Shown: positions 1 to 12,200 of the stretch, piece by piece
Numbering within the stretch: the stretch's first letter is position 1
Layout of the letters: every line of letters begins with the position of its first letter
Origin: Methanobacterium sp.
Lineage (GTDB): Archaea; Methanobacteriota; Methanobacteria; Methanobacteriales; Methanobacteriaceae
Direction of reading: 5' to 3'
DNA length: 12,301 bases
Assembly: GCA_030539815.1 (NCBI GenBank)
Contig: JAUNXM010000051.1
Span: 1-12,301, forward strand
The notes under the pieces: generated by a model
Told to the model about the DNA's origin: nothing
The model's input: only the letters and a program-made list of their open reading frames with translations
Database searches by the model: none
Program-made: the position numbers and the translations under genes

Positions 1-559
1 CGGCATGTTCTTTAAAACAATCATATTCTTTGGAAAGTTCAATTAACCGGGGTGCTCGGGGATCTTGGTTATGGTATCTGTGGCCAAATCCAGGTATTTT
101 CCTATCATTATTTATGAAGTAATCAAACATTTGCTGGGCAGTTTCCTCAAGGGATAACTCCTTATCTCTGGAGAAGGTTACTCCTTCTTGGAGCATTTTC
201 ATGGCTAACTCTATGGCACCCGCATGATTTTCTCCAAATGCCAGTATTCCTCCGGCTAAACATGCGTTTACAGGAGACCCTGCCGAAGCCATTAGTCTTG
301 CTGACTGGGTGCTTGGTGGTGTCACTCCGTGGTCACAGAATGAAACCAGTATTGCCTGCAACATTTTTCCCTGGTTTTGGGTGGGGAGTACTCCTTTAAT
401 TAGGAGATGAATCATTTCTGGAAAAGATATATTGCCAATGAGTTCCTCCTGGGGATATCCATGTGTAACCAACCTATTTGGTCCAACTTTGGTAATGGAT
501 GTTCTCCAAGGTGTGGTTCTCGGTTGGAACATACCCTTTAGTACTTCCTCACTAATCAT
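1..559 (-). CDS. citryl-CoA lyase / citrate synthase-family protein (3' end beyond window)
   Basis: Seen: an open frame of 186 codons from ATG at 559 running off the left edge. It carries the two histidine motifs of the citrate synthase fold, ENHAGAIELA (His112) and PGFGHRYH (His160), and an N-terminal WRTSITKVGPNRLVTHGYP stretch. This resembles the citryl-CoA lyase domain of ATP-citrate lyase more than full-length citrate synthase, because it lacks the long N-terminal part and starts directly with the WRTSIT segment. Known for the family: cleavage of citryl-CoA to acetyl-CoA and oxaloacetate, or the reverse condensation; cytoplasmic. The start is preceded by AGGGTG about 3 bases upstream and a TATA-like box about 28 bases upstream, so the leader is very short. 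The gene is divergent from pstS1. Family assignment is firm; lyase versus synthase direction is not decidable here, and the catalytic Asp lies outside the window. Confidence 0.85.
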   Translation of the reverse strand, partial: MISEEVLKGMFQPRTTPWRTSITKVGPNRLVTHGYPQEELIGNISFPEMIHLLIKGVLPTQNQGKMLQAILVSFCDHGVTPPSTQSARLMASAGSPVNACLAGGILAFGENHAGAIELAMKMLQEGVTFSRDKELSLEETAQQMFDYFINNDRKIPGFGHRYHNQDPRAPRLIELSKEYDCFKEHA

Positions 560-580
560 GTAACACCCTAACTATTATAT

Positions 581-590
581 CCTATAAATA
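581..590 (-). promoter_or_regulatory. TATA-type box of the citryl-CoA lyase gene
   Basis: On the minus strand the sequence reads TATTTATAGG, centred about 27 bases before the ATG at 559. Archaeal transcription normally starts about 25 bases after the box centre, which predicts a start at or within a few bases of the ATG. An AAATATT just upstream would allow a leader of roughly 8 bases that keeps the AGGGTG ribosome site. Confidence 0.4.
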
Positions 591-647
591 TTTATCCCCT
601 TTCGCCTAGTGTAGTTCATAAAATGTGTTTTTTAATAAGGTTTTGAG

Positions 648-662
648 TTTTCGTAACTAAAA
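648..662. promoter_or_regulatory. candidate regulatory motif shared with the pstC upstream region
   Basis: The minus strand reads TTTTAGTTACGAAAA. The core AGTTACGAAAA recurs on the plus strand upstream of pstC (2626-2636). It lies about 45 bases upstream of the pstS1 TATA box, where an activator could bind. A regulatory role is inference from recurrence only; the background is AT-rich. Confidence 0.3.
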
Positions 663-675
663 TTTGTTCCTCTTA

Positions 676-693
676 TGTGTATTTAAATACACA
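676..693. promoter_or_regulatory. 18-bp perfect palindrome upstream of pstS1 (candidate operator)
   Basis: The sequence TGTGTATTTAAATACACA is its own reverse complement over all 18 bases. It ends 9 bases before the pstS1 TATA box, so a bound dimer would touch the promoter complex. A related element, matching at 13 of 15 positions, lies exactly 52 bases upstream (623-637). This suits a dimeric helix-turn-helix regulator of phosphate uptake, possibly also acting on the divergent gene. The factor is unknown. Confidence 0.5.
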
Positions 694-702
694 AATAGTA
701 AG

Positions 703-711
703 CTTTATATA
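703..711 (+). promoter_or_regulatory. TATA box of pstS1
   Basis: CTTTATATA is a good match to the archaeal TATA box. Transcription is expected to start near 730-734, giving a leader of little more than the ribosome site GAGGTGAT at 734-741, which lies 3 bases before the ATG at 745. Confidence 0.6.
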
Positions 712-744
712 GTTCGGGAAGTTAGTAGCAAGTGAGGTGATATT

Positions 745-1590
745 ATGGACATGAAGTACATAATAGGAATAATAGTAGCTATAATCGTAATAGCCGGTGC
801 TTATTTTGCCCTAGCCGGAAGTGGTGGCCAGGAAAAAATAACCATTGTTGGTTCTACTTCTGTACAGCCTGTTGCTGAAAAATTAGCCACAGAATACATG
901 AAAAAGAATCCGGATGTAAAGATAACTGTCCAAGGTGGAGGTTCTTCCGTGGGAATCAAAAGTGTCCAGGATGGAACTGCCAACATTGGAACCAGTTCAA
1001 AGGCATTGAAAGCAAACGAATCCCAGGAATTAACTCAGTGGGAAATAGGTAAGGACGGAATTGCCATTATTGTCAACAAGAACAACGCCATCAACGGGTT
1101 AACCATGGATCAGGTAAAAGGAATTCTATCTGGAAACATCACCAACTGGAAGGAAGTTGGCGGTGCAGACGCCAAGATCAACGTGGTTGTTCGTGAAGAA
1201 GGTTCTGGTACTCGCGATGCAGTCCAGGAAATCGTTTTAGGGAAAACTTCCAACGGAACTAAGGTTGAATTTGTAAAAGAAGCAATCGTGCAGAGTTCCA
1301 CTGAAGCAGTGCAGCAAGCCGTGGCTCAGGATCCCAACGCCGTGGGTTTCATTTCCTTTGCCTCAGTCAAAGATGCCAAAGCCCTGCAGATTAACAATGT
1401 TTCACCAACCGAAGCAACCATACTCGATGGTACCTACAAGATCCAGAGACCATTCATCTTCCTGGTTAAGGGAGATGCAACCGGGGCTGTCAAAACATTC
1501 CTTGACTGGGTAAACGGACCCGAAGGTCAGGCAATAATCAAGTCTGATAAAGTGGTGCCCACTGGAAAACAGGTCAATAGCACATCTTAA
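745..1590 (+). CDS. pstS: PstS phosphate-binding protein, copy 1
   Basis: Extracellular phosphate-binding component of the Pst ABC importer; it passes phosphate to the PstC/PstA channel. Seen in 281 residues: an N-terminal hydrophobic helix (about 5-24) with no lipobox cysteine, so it is probably membrane-anchored by an uncleaved or late-cleaved helix. Then come the phosphate-loop motifs GSTSVQP (36-42), GTSSKALK (82-89) and REEGSGTR (150-157), and the C-terminal FLDWVNGPEGQ segment typical of PstS. The length is normal for short archaeal/Gram-positive PstS. The start is fixed by GAGGTGAT 3 bases upstream and a TATA box at 703-711. Two hairpins follow the stop, so it may be transcribed partly alone. 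It is a close paralogue of the next gene. Confidence 0.95.
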   Translation: MDMKYIIGIIVAIIVIAGAYFALAGSGGQEKITIVGSTSVQPVAEKLATEYMKKNPDVKITVQGGGSSVGIKSVQDGTANIGTSSKALKANESQELTQWEIGKDGIAIIVNKNNAINGLTMDQVKGILSGNITNWKEVGGADAKINVVVREEGSGTRDAVQEIVLGKTSNGTKVEFVKEAIVQSSTEAVQQAVAQDPNAVGFISFASVKDAKALQINNVSPTEATILDGTYKIQRPFIFLVKGDATGAVKTFLDWVNGPEGQAIIKSDKVVPTGKQVNSTS

Positions 1591-1602
1591 GAAAAAGACA
1601 CT

Positions 1603-1650
1603 GGTGGTTTAAAAACCACCAAAATCCCCATTTTTTAACAAAAAATAGGG
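1603..1650 (+). terminator. two consecutive hairpins between pstS1 and pstS2
   Basis: Hairpin 1 is the inverted repeat GGTGGTTT/AAACCACC (1603-1620). Hairpin 2 pairs CCCCATTTTTT (1626-1636) with AAAAAATAGGG (1640-1650), 10 of 11 positions paired with a 3-base loop, and includes a run of six T. They begin 12 bases after the pstS1 stop. They may end most pstS1 transcripts or protect the 3' end of that mRNA; full termination is not proven. Confidence 0.5.
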
Positions 1651-1709
1651 TTCCAAACATATTATGGTGGATAATCCTCCTAAATTGACTAAAATCAATC
1701 AGACCTCCC

Positions 1710-1748
<39 letters not shown>

Positions 1749-1779
1749 CTTCTAATGGTAAGGATCATAGGGTGATTTA

Positions 1780-2586
1780 ATGGACCTGAAATATGGTGTA
1801 GGTTTACTGGTTATACTAATAATTATCATCGCGGTTTTAACATTCGGCACAGGAAGCAATTACGATAGGATCGAGATTGCAGGTTCAACATCGGTACAAC
1901 CGGTGGCTGAAAAACTAGCAGAAAAATACATGGAAGAACACCCCAATGTAAGGGTGGATGTAATGGGTGGAGGATCTGGCCTGGGAATAAGAAGTGTCTC
2001 TCAGGACATAATTGCCATTGGGACCAGTTCCAAGGCCCTGAAAACAAGTGAAAAAGATGGATTAATTGAGTACCCCATAGGTAGAGAGGGAATTGTGGTG
2101 GCAGTCAACACCAACAACCCGGTGAACAGTCTTAGCAAAAACCAGCTCAAGGATATCTTTTCAGGCAACATTACCAACTGGAATGAAGTTGGCGGGCTTG
2201 ATGGTAGAATCAACTTGGTGATCCGGGAAGACGGTTCTGGGACTCGCAGTGCCTTTGAAGATCTGGTTATGAACAAAACCAAAGTAAAATCTGACGCAAT
2301 TGTTCAGACCTCTACGGAATCCATAAAAGTTGCGGTTAAACAGGACCCCAATGCAATTGGATACATATCCCTGGCACACATGACTCCTGATGTTAAGGCT
2401 CTTAAAATTGACGGAGTATCACCCTCAATTGAAACCATCAAGGATGGTACTTACAAGTTACAAAGACCATTCCTGTTTGTTACTAACGGAGAACCTAAAG
2501 GTCCAGTGAAAGAATTCATAGATTGGTGTTTAGGTCCTGAAGGACAGGAAATAGTCAAAAACGAAAAGATAGTCCCTGAAACATGA
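1780..2586 (+). CDS. pstS: PstS phosphate-binding protein, copy 2
   Basis: Second extracellular phosphate-binding protein of the Pst importer. Seen in 268 residues: an N-terminal membrane helix (about 6-24) without a lipobox cysteine, then GSTSVQP (35-41), GTSSKALK (81-88) and REDGSGTR (149-156), aligned almost without gaps with copy 1. The middle (after residue 160) is about 6 residues shorter than in copy 1, and the C-terminal tail after IVPET is missing. The conserved ligand motifs suggest it still binds phosphate; a different affinity or a related oxyanion cannot be excluded. It has its own TATA box and an AGGGTGAT ribosome site. A 169-base spacer separates it from pstC. Tandem duplication is the simplest origin. 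Confidence 0.94.
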   Translation: MDLKYGVGLLVILIIIIAVLTFGTGSNYDRIEIAGSTSVQPVAEKLAEKYMEEHPNVRVDVMGGGSGLGIRSVSQDIIAIGTSSKALKTSEKDGLIEYPIGREGIVVAVNTNNPVNSLSKNQLKDIFSGNITNWNEVGGLDGRINLVIREDGSGTRSAFEDLVMNKTKVKSDAIVQTSTESIKVAVKQDPNAIGYISLAHMTPDVKALKIDGVSPSIETIKDGTYKLQRPFLFVTNGEPKGPVKEFIDWCLGPEGQEIVKNEKIVPET

Positions 2587-2622
2587 AATCTGATAAGTTT
2601 AACTAAGACCTAATTATGGAAT

Positions 2623-2655
2623 CTAAGTTACGAAAATTCTTAGTTACTTAAAATT
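2623..2655 (+). repeat. tandem imperfect repeat upstream of pstC (candidate regulator site)
   Basis: CTAAGTTACGAAAATT (2623-2638) is followed directly by CTTAGTTACTTAAAATT (2639-2655); the AGTTAC cores are 16 bases apart. The first unit shares AGTTACGAAAA with the pstS1 upstream region in opposite orientation. CTAAG and CTTAG can also pair as a 5-bp stem. An inverted copy of the half-site (AACTAAG) lies at 2601-2607. This is the main structure in the spacer 2587-2755. A regulatory function is inference. Confidence 0.35.
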
Positions 2656-2709
2656 AAAACATCTGAAAAATATCAAAAAATAATAAATCTCACCAAATGA
2701 AAAGTATCA

Positions 2710-2718
2710 ATTTAAAAG
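2710..2718 (+). promoter_or_regulatory. possible TATA box of the pstCAB-phoU operon
   Basis: ATTTAAAAG lies between two copies of AAAGTATCA (2701-2709 and 2715-2723). It predicts a start near 2738-2742, just before the ribosome site AGGAG (2744-2748) of pstC. Other AT-rich stretches upstream could serve instead, so this is tentative. Confidence 0.3.
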
Positions 2719-2751
2719 TATCATAAGCATCCCGAGATTAAAAAGGAGAAA

Positions 2752-3627
<876 letters not shown>

Positions 3628-3631
<4 letters not shown>

Positions 3632-3679
3632 ACTACAACTCATTAACTGAACTAGGTGTTGAAAAAGGAGGGATCATCT

Positions 3680-3687
<8 letters not shown>
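3628..3687 (+). CDS. possible 19-residue coupled small ORF between pstC and pstA
   Basis: The ORF starts at the ATG that overlaps the pstC stop (ATGA), is preceded by GGAGG (3614-3618, 9 bases upstream) and reads [19 protein letters not shown] before TAG at 3685. Its last 8 bases overlap the probable TTG start of pstA in the next frame. The ribosome site and the overlaps suggest real translation, either as a coupling leader for pstA or as the remnant of an older pstA start. I do not recognise the peptide. It may be fortuitous. Confidence 0.3.
3667..3676 (+). promoter_or_regulatory. ribosome binding site that favours the TTG start of pstA
   Basis: GGAGGGATCA is nearly the full complement of the archaeal 16S rRNA 3' end. 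It lies 3 bases before TTG at 3680, whereas the in-frame GTG at 3656 has no such sequence upstream. Confidence 0.6.
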
Positions 3688-5287
<1,600 letters not shown>

Positions 5288-5311
5288 TAGTACCAAAATT
5301 TGTTGGAAATT

Positions 5312-5362
5312 GTTTAAAATGCCAAGCATTTGGGTGAAACGAAAATGGGTGGTTTAAAATGC
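5312..5362 (+). repeat. 11-bp direct repeat and small hairpin between pstB and the first phoU
   Basis: GTTTAAAATGC occurs at 5312-5322 and again at 5352-5362, where its ATG is the phoU start. The first copy also forms AAATGC-caa-GCATTT (5317-5331). The first TTTAAAAT could act as a TATA-like box giving a start near 5342, so an internal promoter for the phoU genes is possible. The evidence is weak. Confidence 0.3.
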
Positions 5363-6027
5363 TTGCAGTGGTCTTGGAAAAACGTTTGAAATCCCTGGAG
5401 AACGAAGTCCTCGGATTCAGCTGGGAGACCATAGGAAGAGTGGATAATTCAGTCCGGAGTTTCCTGAATGAAGACATAGATTTGGCAAGGGAAATCATTG
5501 AAAAAACTGATGAAATCAACAAAGAAAGCTATAAAATTGAACATGGATGTCTTAAAGTTTTGGGATTGCACCAGCCACTGGCCAAAGATTTGCGTTTAGG
5601 CGCAGCACTGCTGCGAACCTCCATAGAACTGGAACGTATCAACAACCTTTCAGCTTACATAGCCCGTTACGCTATTGATGCCGCGGAAAGTGACCGTACC
5701 TGTTATAAACCCCCACACATTGATTTTATGTCCCAAACTGTCCAGGACATGTTGAAAGATGCGGTAGGTGCCCTGTTAAATGAGGATATACAGTTACTGA
5801 AACGTTCCACCAGGAGCTATGTGAACTTGCAGGACTTTTACAACCAGATGTTTTCAGAATATGATGAAATCACCCACGGAGGTTCGCAAACCTCACTGAT
5901 ACTGGTTGGGAGGAACTTACTGAGTATGGGCCACCATATAATGGGGATGGCGGATCGTGTTGCCTATTCCATAGTTGGTAAACGGGTCATGCACCACAAA
6001 CTGTTCCACAACATGTTGATGAGGTAA
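5359..6027 (+). CDS. phoU: PhoU-family phosphate regulator, copy 1 (metal motifs degenerate)
   Basis: PhoU proteins are cytoplasmic helical-bundle regulators that act on the Pst transporter. Seen in 222 residues: two three-helix repeats. The first contains LHQPLAKDLRL and then ELERINNLSAYIA (90-102), where the usual ERIGD has become ERINN. The second ends in HHIMGMADRVAYSI (192-205), where the usual LERIAD has lost its Glu. Both metal-binding E-x-x-x-D motifs are therefore only half kept. The C-terminal region is His/Met-rich (MHHKLFHNMLM). GGGTGG lies 6 bases before the ATG. It is cotranscribed with the next two genes. The family is confident; the exact mechanism in archaea is not established. 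Confidence 0.85.
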   Translation: MLAVVLEKRLKSLENEVLGFSWETIGRVDNSVRSFLNEDIDLAREIIEKTDEINKESYKIEHGCLKVLGLHQPLAKDLRLGAALLRTSIELERINNLSAYIARYAIDAAESDRTCYKPPHIDFMSQTVQDMLKDAVGALLNEDIQLLKRSTRSYVNLQDFYNQMFSEYDEITHGGSQTSLILVGRNLLSMGHHIMGMADRVAYSIVGKRVMHHKLFHNMLMR

Positions 6028-6035
6028 AGATTAAA

Positions 6036-6482
6036 ATGTGGCTTCCTTCAGAAGATCCGGAACTCACAGTCCGGGGCAATTTGAAAAGGTCCCATATACC
6101 GCTATTGGGTTATATAAAGATTCTGGAAGGGGGTAATGAATCATTACTCCTGGTAAAAGATGGAAAAATCATAGCCGCATGGAATTTGAATGTTGAATCC
6201 CTGGTGGAAACCCATGAAAATAAAGCAATGAACATGATAAATATAAGTTCAGAATCCAGGATAGAAGTGTACCAGCTTGATGATACGATGTTTTCAACAA
6301 TTGTTGATTTGAATGAAGAATGTAAATTACCATTACCAATAGTTATAGACTTTTTACTTGAAAAAAAGGTCGAAGATTTAGATCGAGAGGATGTTCTGTC
6401 AAAGTACAGGATACAGGATCCTTCAGAAGATGATATTGATAATTTATTAAATGGTTATAAATCCAAAATAGGTGGAAGATAA
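6036..6482 (+). CDS. DUF2226-like uncharacterised archaeal protein between two phoU genes
   Basis: The function is unknown. Seen in 148 residues: soluble, acidic, no signal or membrane segment. The N-terminal half has an alternating beta pattern ([20 protein letters not shown], then IIAAWNL, then RIEVYQLDD), and the C-terminal part is a helix ending in [21 protein letters not shown]. These two parts resemble archaeal DUF2226 proteins as I remember them; that assignment is moderate and could be tested with a profile search. The start uses GAGGT overlapping the stop of the upstream phoU. Its stop lies 1 base before the ATG of the second phoU, whose ribosome site lies in its last codons, so the three genes are translationally linked. 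The position suggests a role in phosphate sensing, which is inference. Confidence 0.75.
   Translation: MWLPSEDPELTVRGNLKRSHIPLLGYIKILEGGNESLLLVKDGKIIAAWNLNVESLVETHENKAMNMINISSESRIEVYQLDDTMFSTIVDLNEECKLPLPIVIDFLLEKKVEDLDREDVLSKYRIQDPSEDDIDNLLNGYKSKIGGR
6470..6476 (+). promoter_or_regulatory. ribosome binding site choosing the ATG start of the second phoU
   Basis: AGGTGGA lies 7 bases before ATG at 6484. The in-frame GTG at 6472 is part of this site, so it is unlikely to be the start codon. Confidence 0.6.
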
Positions 6483-6483
6483 A

Positions 6484-7173
6484 ATGGAAAGACGATATCC
6501 CCGGATACGGTTCCAGAAAAAACTGGATGCATTAAAGGAAGAAGTGGATGAAATGGGCCAGGCCACTTTAAAGGCTTACCGTGAAGCTTTTAGCACATTT
6601 ATTGATTACGATGCCAAGCTGGTAAACAGTGTAATGGAGGCCAATAGAAAGGTTCATGAAATGGGTTACCAAATAGAACACGACGCAATGAGCATTATAG
6701 CAGCAGAACAACCTGTTGCAGGAGATTTAAGATTCATTGAAACCAGTATTAAGGTTTCCAGTCACCTTAAAAGGATTGCTGGTTTGGCTTCCAACATTGC
6801 CGACATTGCCAGCCATTTAAAGGACGAAGAAATCCCTGAAAAACCAATGTTCGACTTACAGCGCATGGCCGACATTGTGGATGGAATGGTTAGCAAAAGT
6901 CTGGCAGCTTTCCTGGCCAAAAACATGAACGTGGCCCGGGAACTTCACCGTGACGATGATAAAGTGGATGATCTCTTTGACCACGCCCTCAAGGACATTA
7001 CCAAAAGCATGTTCCAGGACAAGGAATCAATATCTTACTTGATCTACCTGCTGTTCCTGGCACGATTCCTGGAACGAATTGCGGATCGCGCGGAAAACAT
7101 TGGAGACAGAACCATCTTCATGATCACCTGTGAAAAACAGCAATTCACCATTGAAAAGAAACCAGAAGAGTAA
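6484..7173 (+). CDS. phoU: PhoU-family phosphate regulator, copy 2
   Basis: Second PhoU-like regulator of the Pst system, cytoplasmic and all-helical. Counted from ATG 6484 it has 229 residues. The first repeat contains [12 protein letters not shown] and then [13 protein letters not shown] (94-106), in which both acidic residues of the usual ERIGD motif are lost (Lys and Gly). The second repeat keeps a perfect [15 protein letters not shown] (195-209). It therefore probably binds metal at only one of the two usual sites. The upstream GTG at 6472 would add four residues but coincides with the ribosome site. It is the last gene of the pst unit and is followed by a terminator hairpin. The sequence differs strongly from copy 1, pointing to old divergence, not recent duplication. 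Confidence 0.9.
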   Translation: MERRYPRIRFQKKLDALKEEVDEMGQATLKAYREAFSTFIDYDAKLVNSVMEANRKVHEMGYQIEHDAMSIIAAEQPVAGDLRFIETSIKVSSHLKRIAGLASNIADIASHLKDEEIPEKPMFDLQRMADIVDGMVSKSLAAFLAKNMNVARELHRDDDKVDDLFDHALKDITKSMFQDKESISYLIYLLFLARFLERIADRAENIGDRTIFMITCEKQQFTIEKKPEE

Positions 7174-7204
7174 AATAACTCTTAAAAACCCATTTTTTTA
7201 AAGC

Positions 7205-7240
7205 ACGATCATTTTATAATGGTCGTTTTATCTTTTTTTA
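7205..7240 (+). terminator. terminator of the pst-phoU operon, between convergent genes
   Basis: ACGATCATT (7205-7213) pairs with AATGGTCGT (7218-7226), nine pairs including one G-T, with a 4-base loop. T-rich sequence with a run of seven T (7233-7239) follows. On the opposite strand the same stem is followed only by a weaker T run, so it may also help to end the fumarase transcript. Confidence 0.65.
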
Positions 7241-7262
7241 AATAAAATAGGATTCAATTTTT

Positions 7263-8108
7263 TTAATTTGCATCGTTTAGCACACCCGTTGCTCTCCGAG
7301 CAGCCCAGCACTGTATACAAACCCCAATAGGCAGACCTGCAGTGTGTGTGTCTGCATATTCTATCTTAACATCCAGGGCAGTGGTTTTACCCCCTAAACC
7401 CATGGGGCCGATTCCAGTGGCATTTACCATCTCCAGCATTTCCTTCTCCAAGGTGGCCATCCGTTCCTCAGGATGATGTTCACCTATTTCCCGGAGAAGG
7501 GCCTTTTTGGCCAGTTTAAGGGCCATATCGGATGACCCGCCAACTCCCACTCCCACCACAATGGGGGGGCATGGTTTCCCACCGGCTGCTAGCACTGTTT
7601 CCAGAACGAACTGTTTAATTCCCTCGGCGCCTTCACCAGGGAGGGCCATTTTCAGGGCGTTATTATTCTCAGAGCCAAAACCCTTGGGGAAAACAGTCAT
7701 CTCCAGTGTTTGATTGTCCACCAGTTCCACATCAACCTGGGGGATAAAACGGCCAGTGTTAATATCAGAGTTTGCTCTGGTTAAGGGATCCACCACATTG
7801 GGACGAAGGGGTATCTCCTGGGTTGCCTTGATCACTCCCTGTGCAATACCTTCGTTGAGATTTTCTATTTCCACGTCTCCCATTTTTATAAAAATTATGG
7901 GGAGACCAGTATCCTGGCAGATGGGGATCTCCTTTTCTTCAGCAGCTTTTATATTATCCAGGATTGCTTTAAGGTTTAAAAGAGCAGTTTCATTATCTTC
8001 AATAGCATAAGCATTTTCAAGAGCTTTTTTAACATCCTCAGGAAGTTTTATAACCGCTTCTTTGAATAATCGGAATATTTCTTCTTCCACCATCTGTTGG
8101 CTTATCAT
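7263..8108 (-). CDS. fumA: class I fumarate hydratase, alpha subunit
   Basis: Oxygen-sensitive [4Fe-4S] fumarase, N-terminal/alpha subunit of the two-subunit type, catalysing fumarate + water = malate. In Methanobacteriales it works in the reductive branch from oxaloacetate to succinate. Seen in 281 residues: ICQDTGLP (63-70), [10 protein letters not shown] (141-150), [15 protein letters not shown] (177-191), [12 protein letters not shown] (233-244) and [11 protein letters not shown] (263-273), with Cys64, Cys180 and Cys264/267 as cluster ligand candidates. The length is normal for an alpha subunit; the beta subunit is not in this window. No ribosome site precedes the ATG, and a TATA box sits 23 bases upstream, so a leaderless mRNA is likely. 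The gene is convergent with the pst operon. Confidence 0.93.
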   Translation of the reverse strand: MISQQMVEEEIFRLFKEAVIKLPEDVKKALENAYAIEDNETALLNLKAILDNIKAAEEKEIPICQDTGLPIIFIKMGDVEIENLNEGIAQGVIKATQEIPLRPNVVDPLTRANSDINTGRFIPQVDVELVDNQTLEMTVFPKGFGSENNNALKMALPGEGAEGIKQFVLETVLAAGGKPCPPIVVGVGVGGSSDMALKLAKKALLREIGEHHPEERMATLEKEMLEMVNATGIGPMGLGGKTTALDVKIEYADTHTAGLPIGVCIQCWAARRATGVLNDAN

Positions 8109-8131
8109 AGAAACAGTTTACTCAATTCAGT

Positions 8132-8139
8132 TATTTAAA
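8132..8139 (-). promoter_or_regulatory. TATA box of the fumarase gene (predicts a leaderless mRNA)
   Basis: The minus strand reads TTTAAATA, ending 23 bases before the ATG at 8108. With the usual 25-27 base spacing from the box centre, the transcript would begin at the ATG. The sequence before the ATG (AAACTGTTTCT) has no Shine-Dalgarno match. Confidence 0.55.
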
Positions 8140-8260
8140 TCTGTTCAACACCGTGATGAGTATAAAGGAATACCTTAAAAAATAACAAAAAAATCAATAA
8201 ATCATTCCAATGTATTGATCTAATTTTAATTAAGAATTAAGGGTATTGATTACAAGTTAA

Positions 8261-8340
8261 AAAAATTATAAATGAATGATTATGAATTATATGATTTGGT
8301 ACTGTTTTTATTAAAAATTGTGAATGAATGATCATATGAA
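8261..8340. repeat. imperfect direct repeat pair in the fumarase-por spacer
   Basis: Two units begin 52 bases apart, at 8261-8286 and 8313-8340. They share AAAAATT and AATGAATGAT and match at 23 of 26 aligned positions plus a 2-base insertion. The whole spacer 8109-8403 is very AT-rich. Besides these units, the fumarase promoter and the por terminator, I see only a 7-bp inverted repeat (ATCAATA at 8193-8199 with TATTGAT at 8213-8219) and no credible gene. Confidence 0.4.
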
Positions 8341-8403
8341 AATTTAAACTAAAATGATAGTAAGCTTGTTTAATGGATAAAAATATAAAAAAAGGATGAT
8401 CAA

Positions 8404-8835
<432 letters not shown>

Positions 8836-8838
8836 TTA

Positions 8839-11366
<2,528 letters not shown>

Positions 11367-11368
11367 CT

Positions 11369-11623
<255 letters not shown>

Positions 11624-11624
11624 C

Positions 11625-12188
<564 letters not shown>

Positions 12189-12190
12189 AC

Positions 12191-12200
12191 AATATATATA
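12191..12200 (-). promoter_or_regulatory. TATA box of the por operon
   Basis: The minus strand reads TATATATATT, about 45 bases before the porC ATG. The predicted start near 12170 leaves a leader of about 21 bases carrying GGAGGT. A second TTTATAAT (12179-12186) lies closer but would put the start inside the ribosome site. Beyond the box, 12201-12301 shows only AT-rich sequence with a small palindrome AGAATaaATTCT (12223-12234) and no gene. Confidence 0.45.

Noticed and set aside
3656..3679. GTG start of pstA adding MLKKEGSS
   Set aside because: These codons mainly encode the ribosome site for the TTG at 3680, and no Shine-Dalgarno sequence precedes the GTG.
5319..5357. A 12-codon ORF (MPSIWVKRKWVV) ending 1 base before the first phoU start
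   Set aside because: There is no Shine-Dalgarno sequence before it and no similarity to known leader peptides; a chance frame is likely.
8238..8336. A 32-codon minus-strand frame in the fumarase-por spacer
   Set aside because: Low-complexity composition rich in Ile, His and Asn, no ribosome site, and it lies over the direct repeats.
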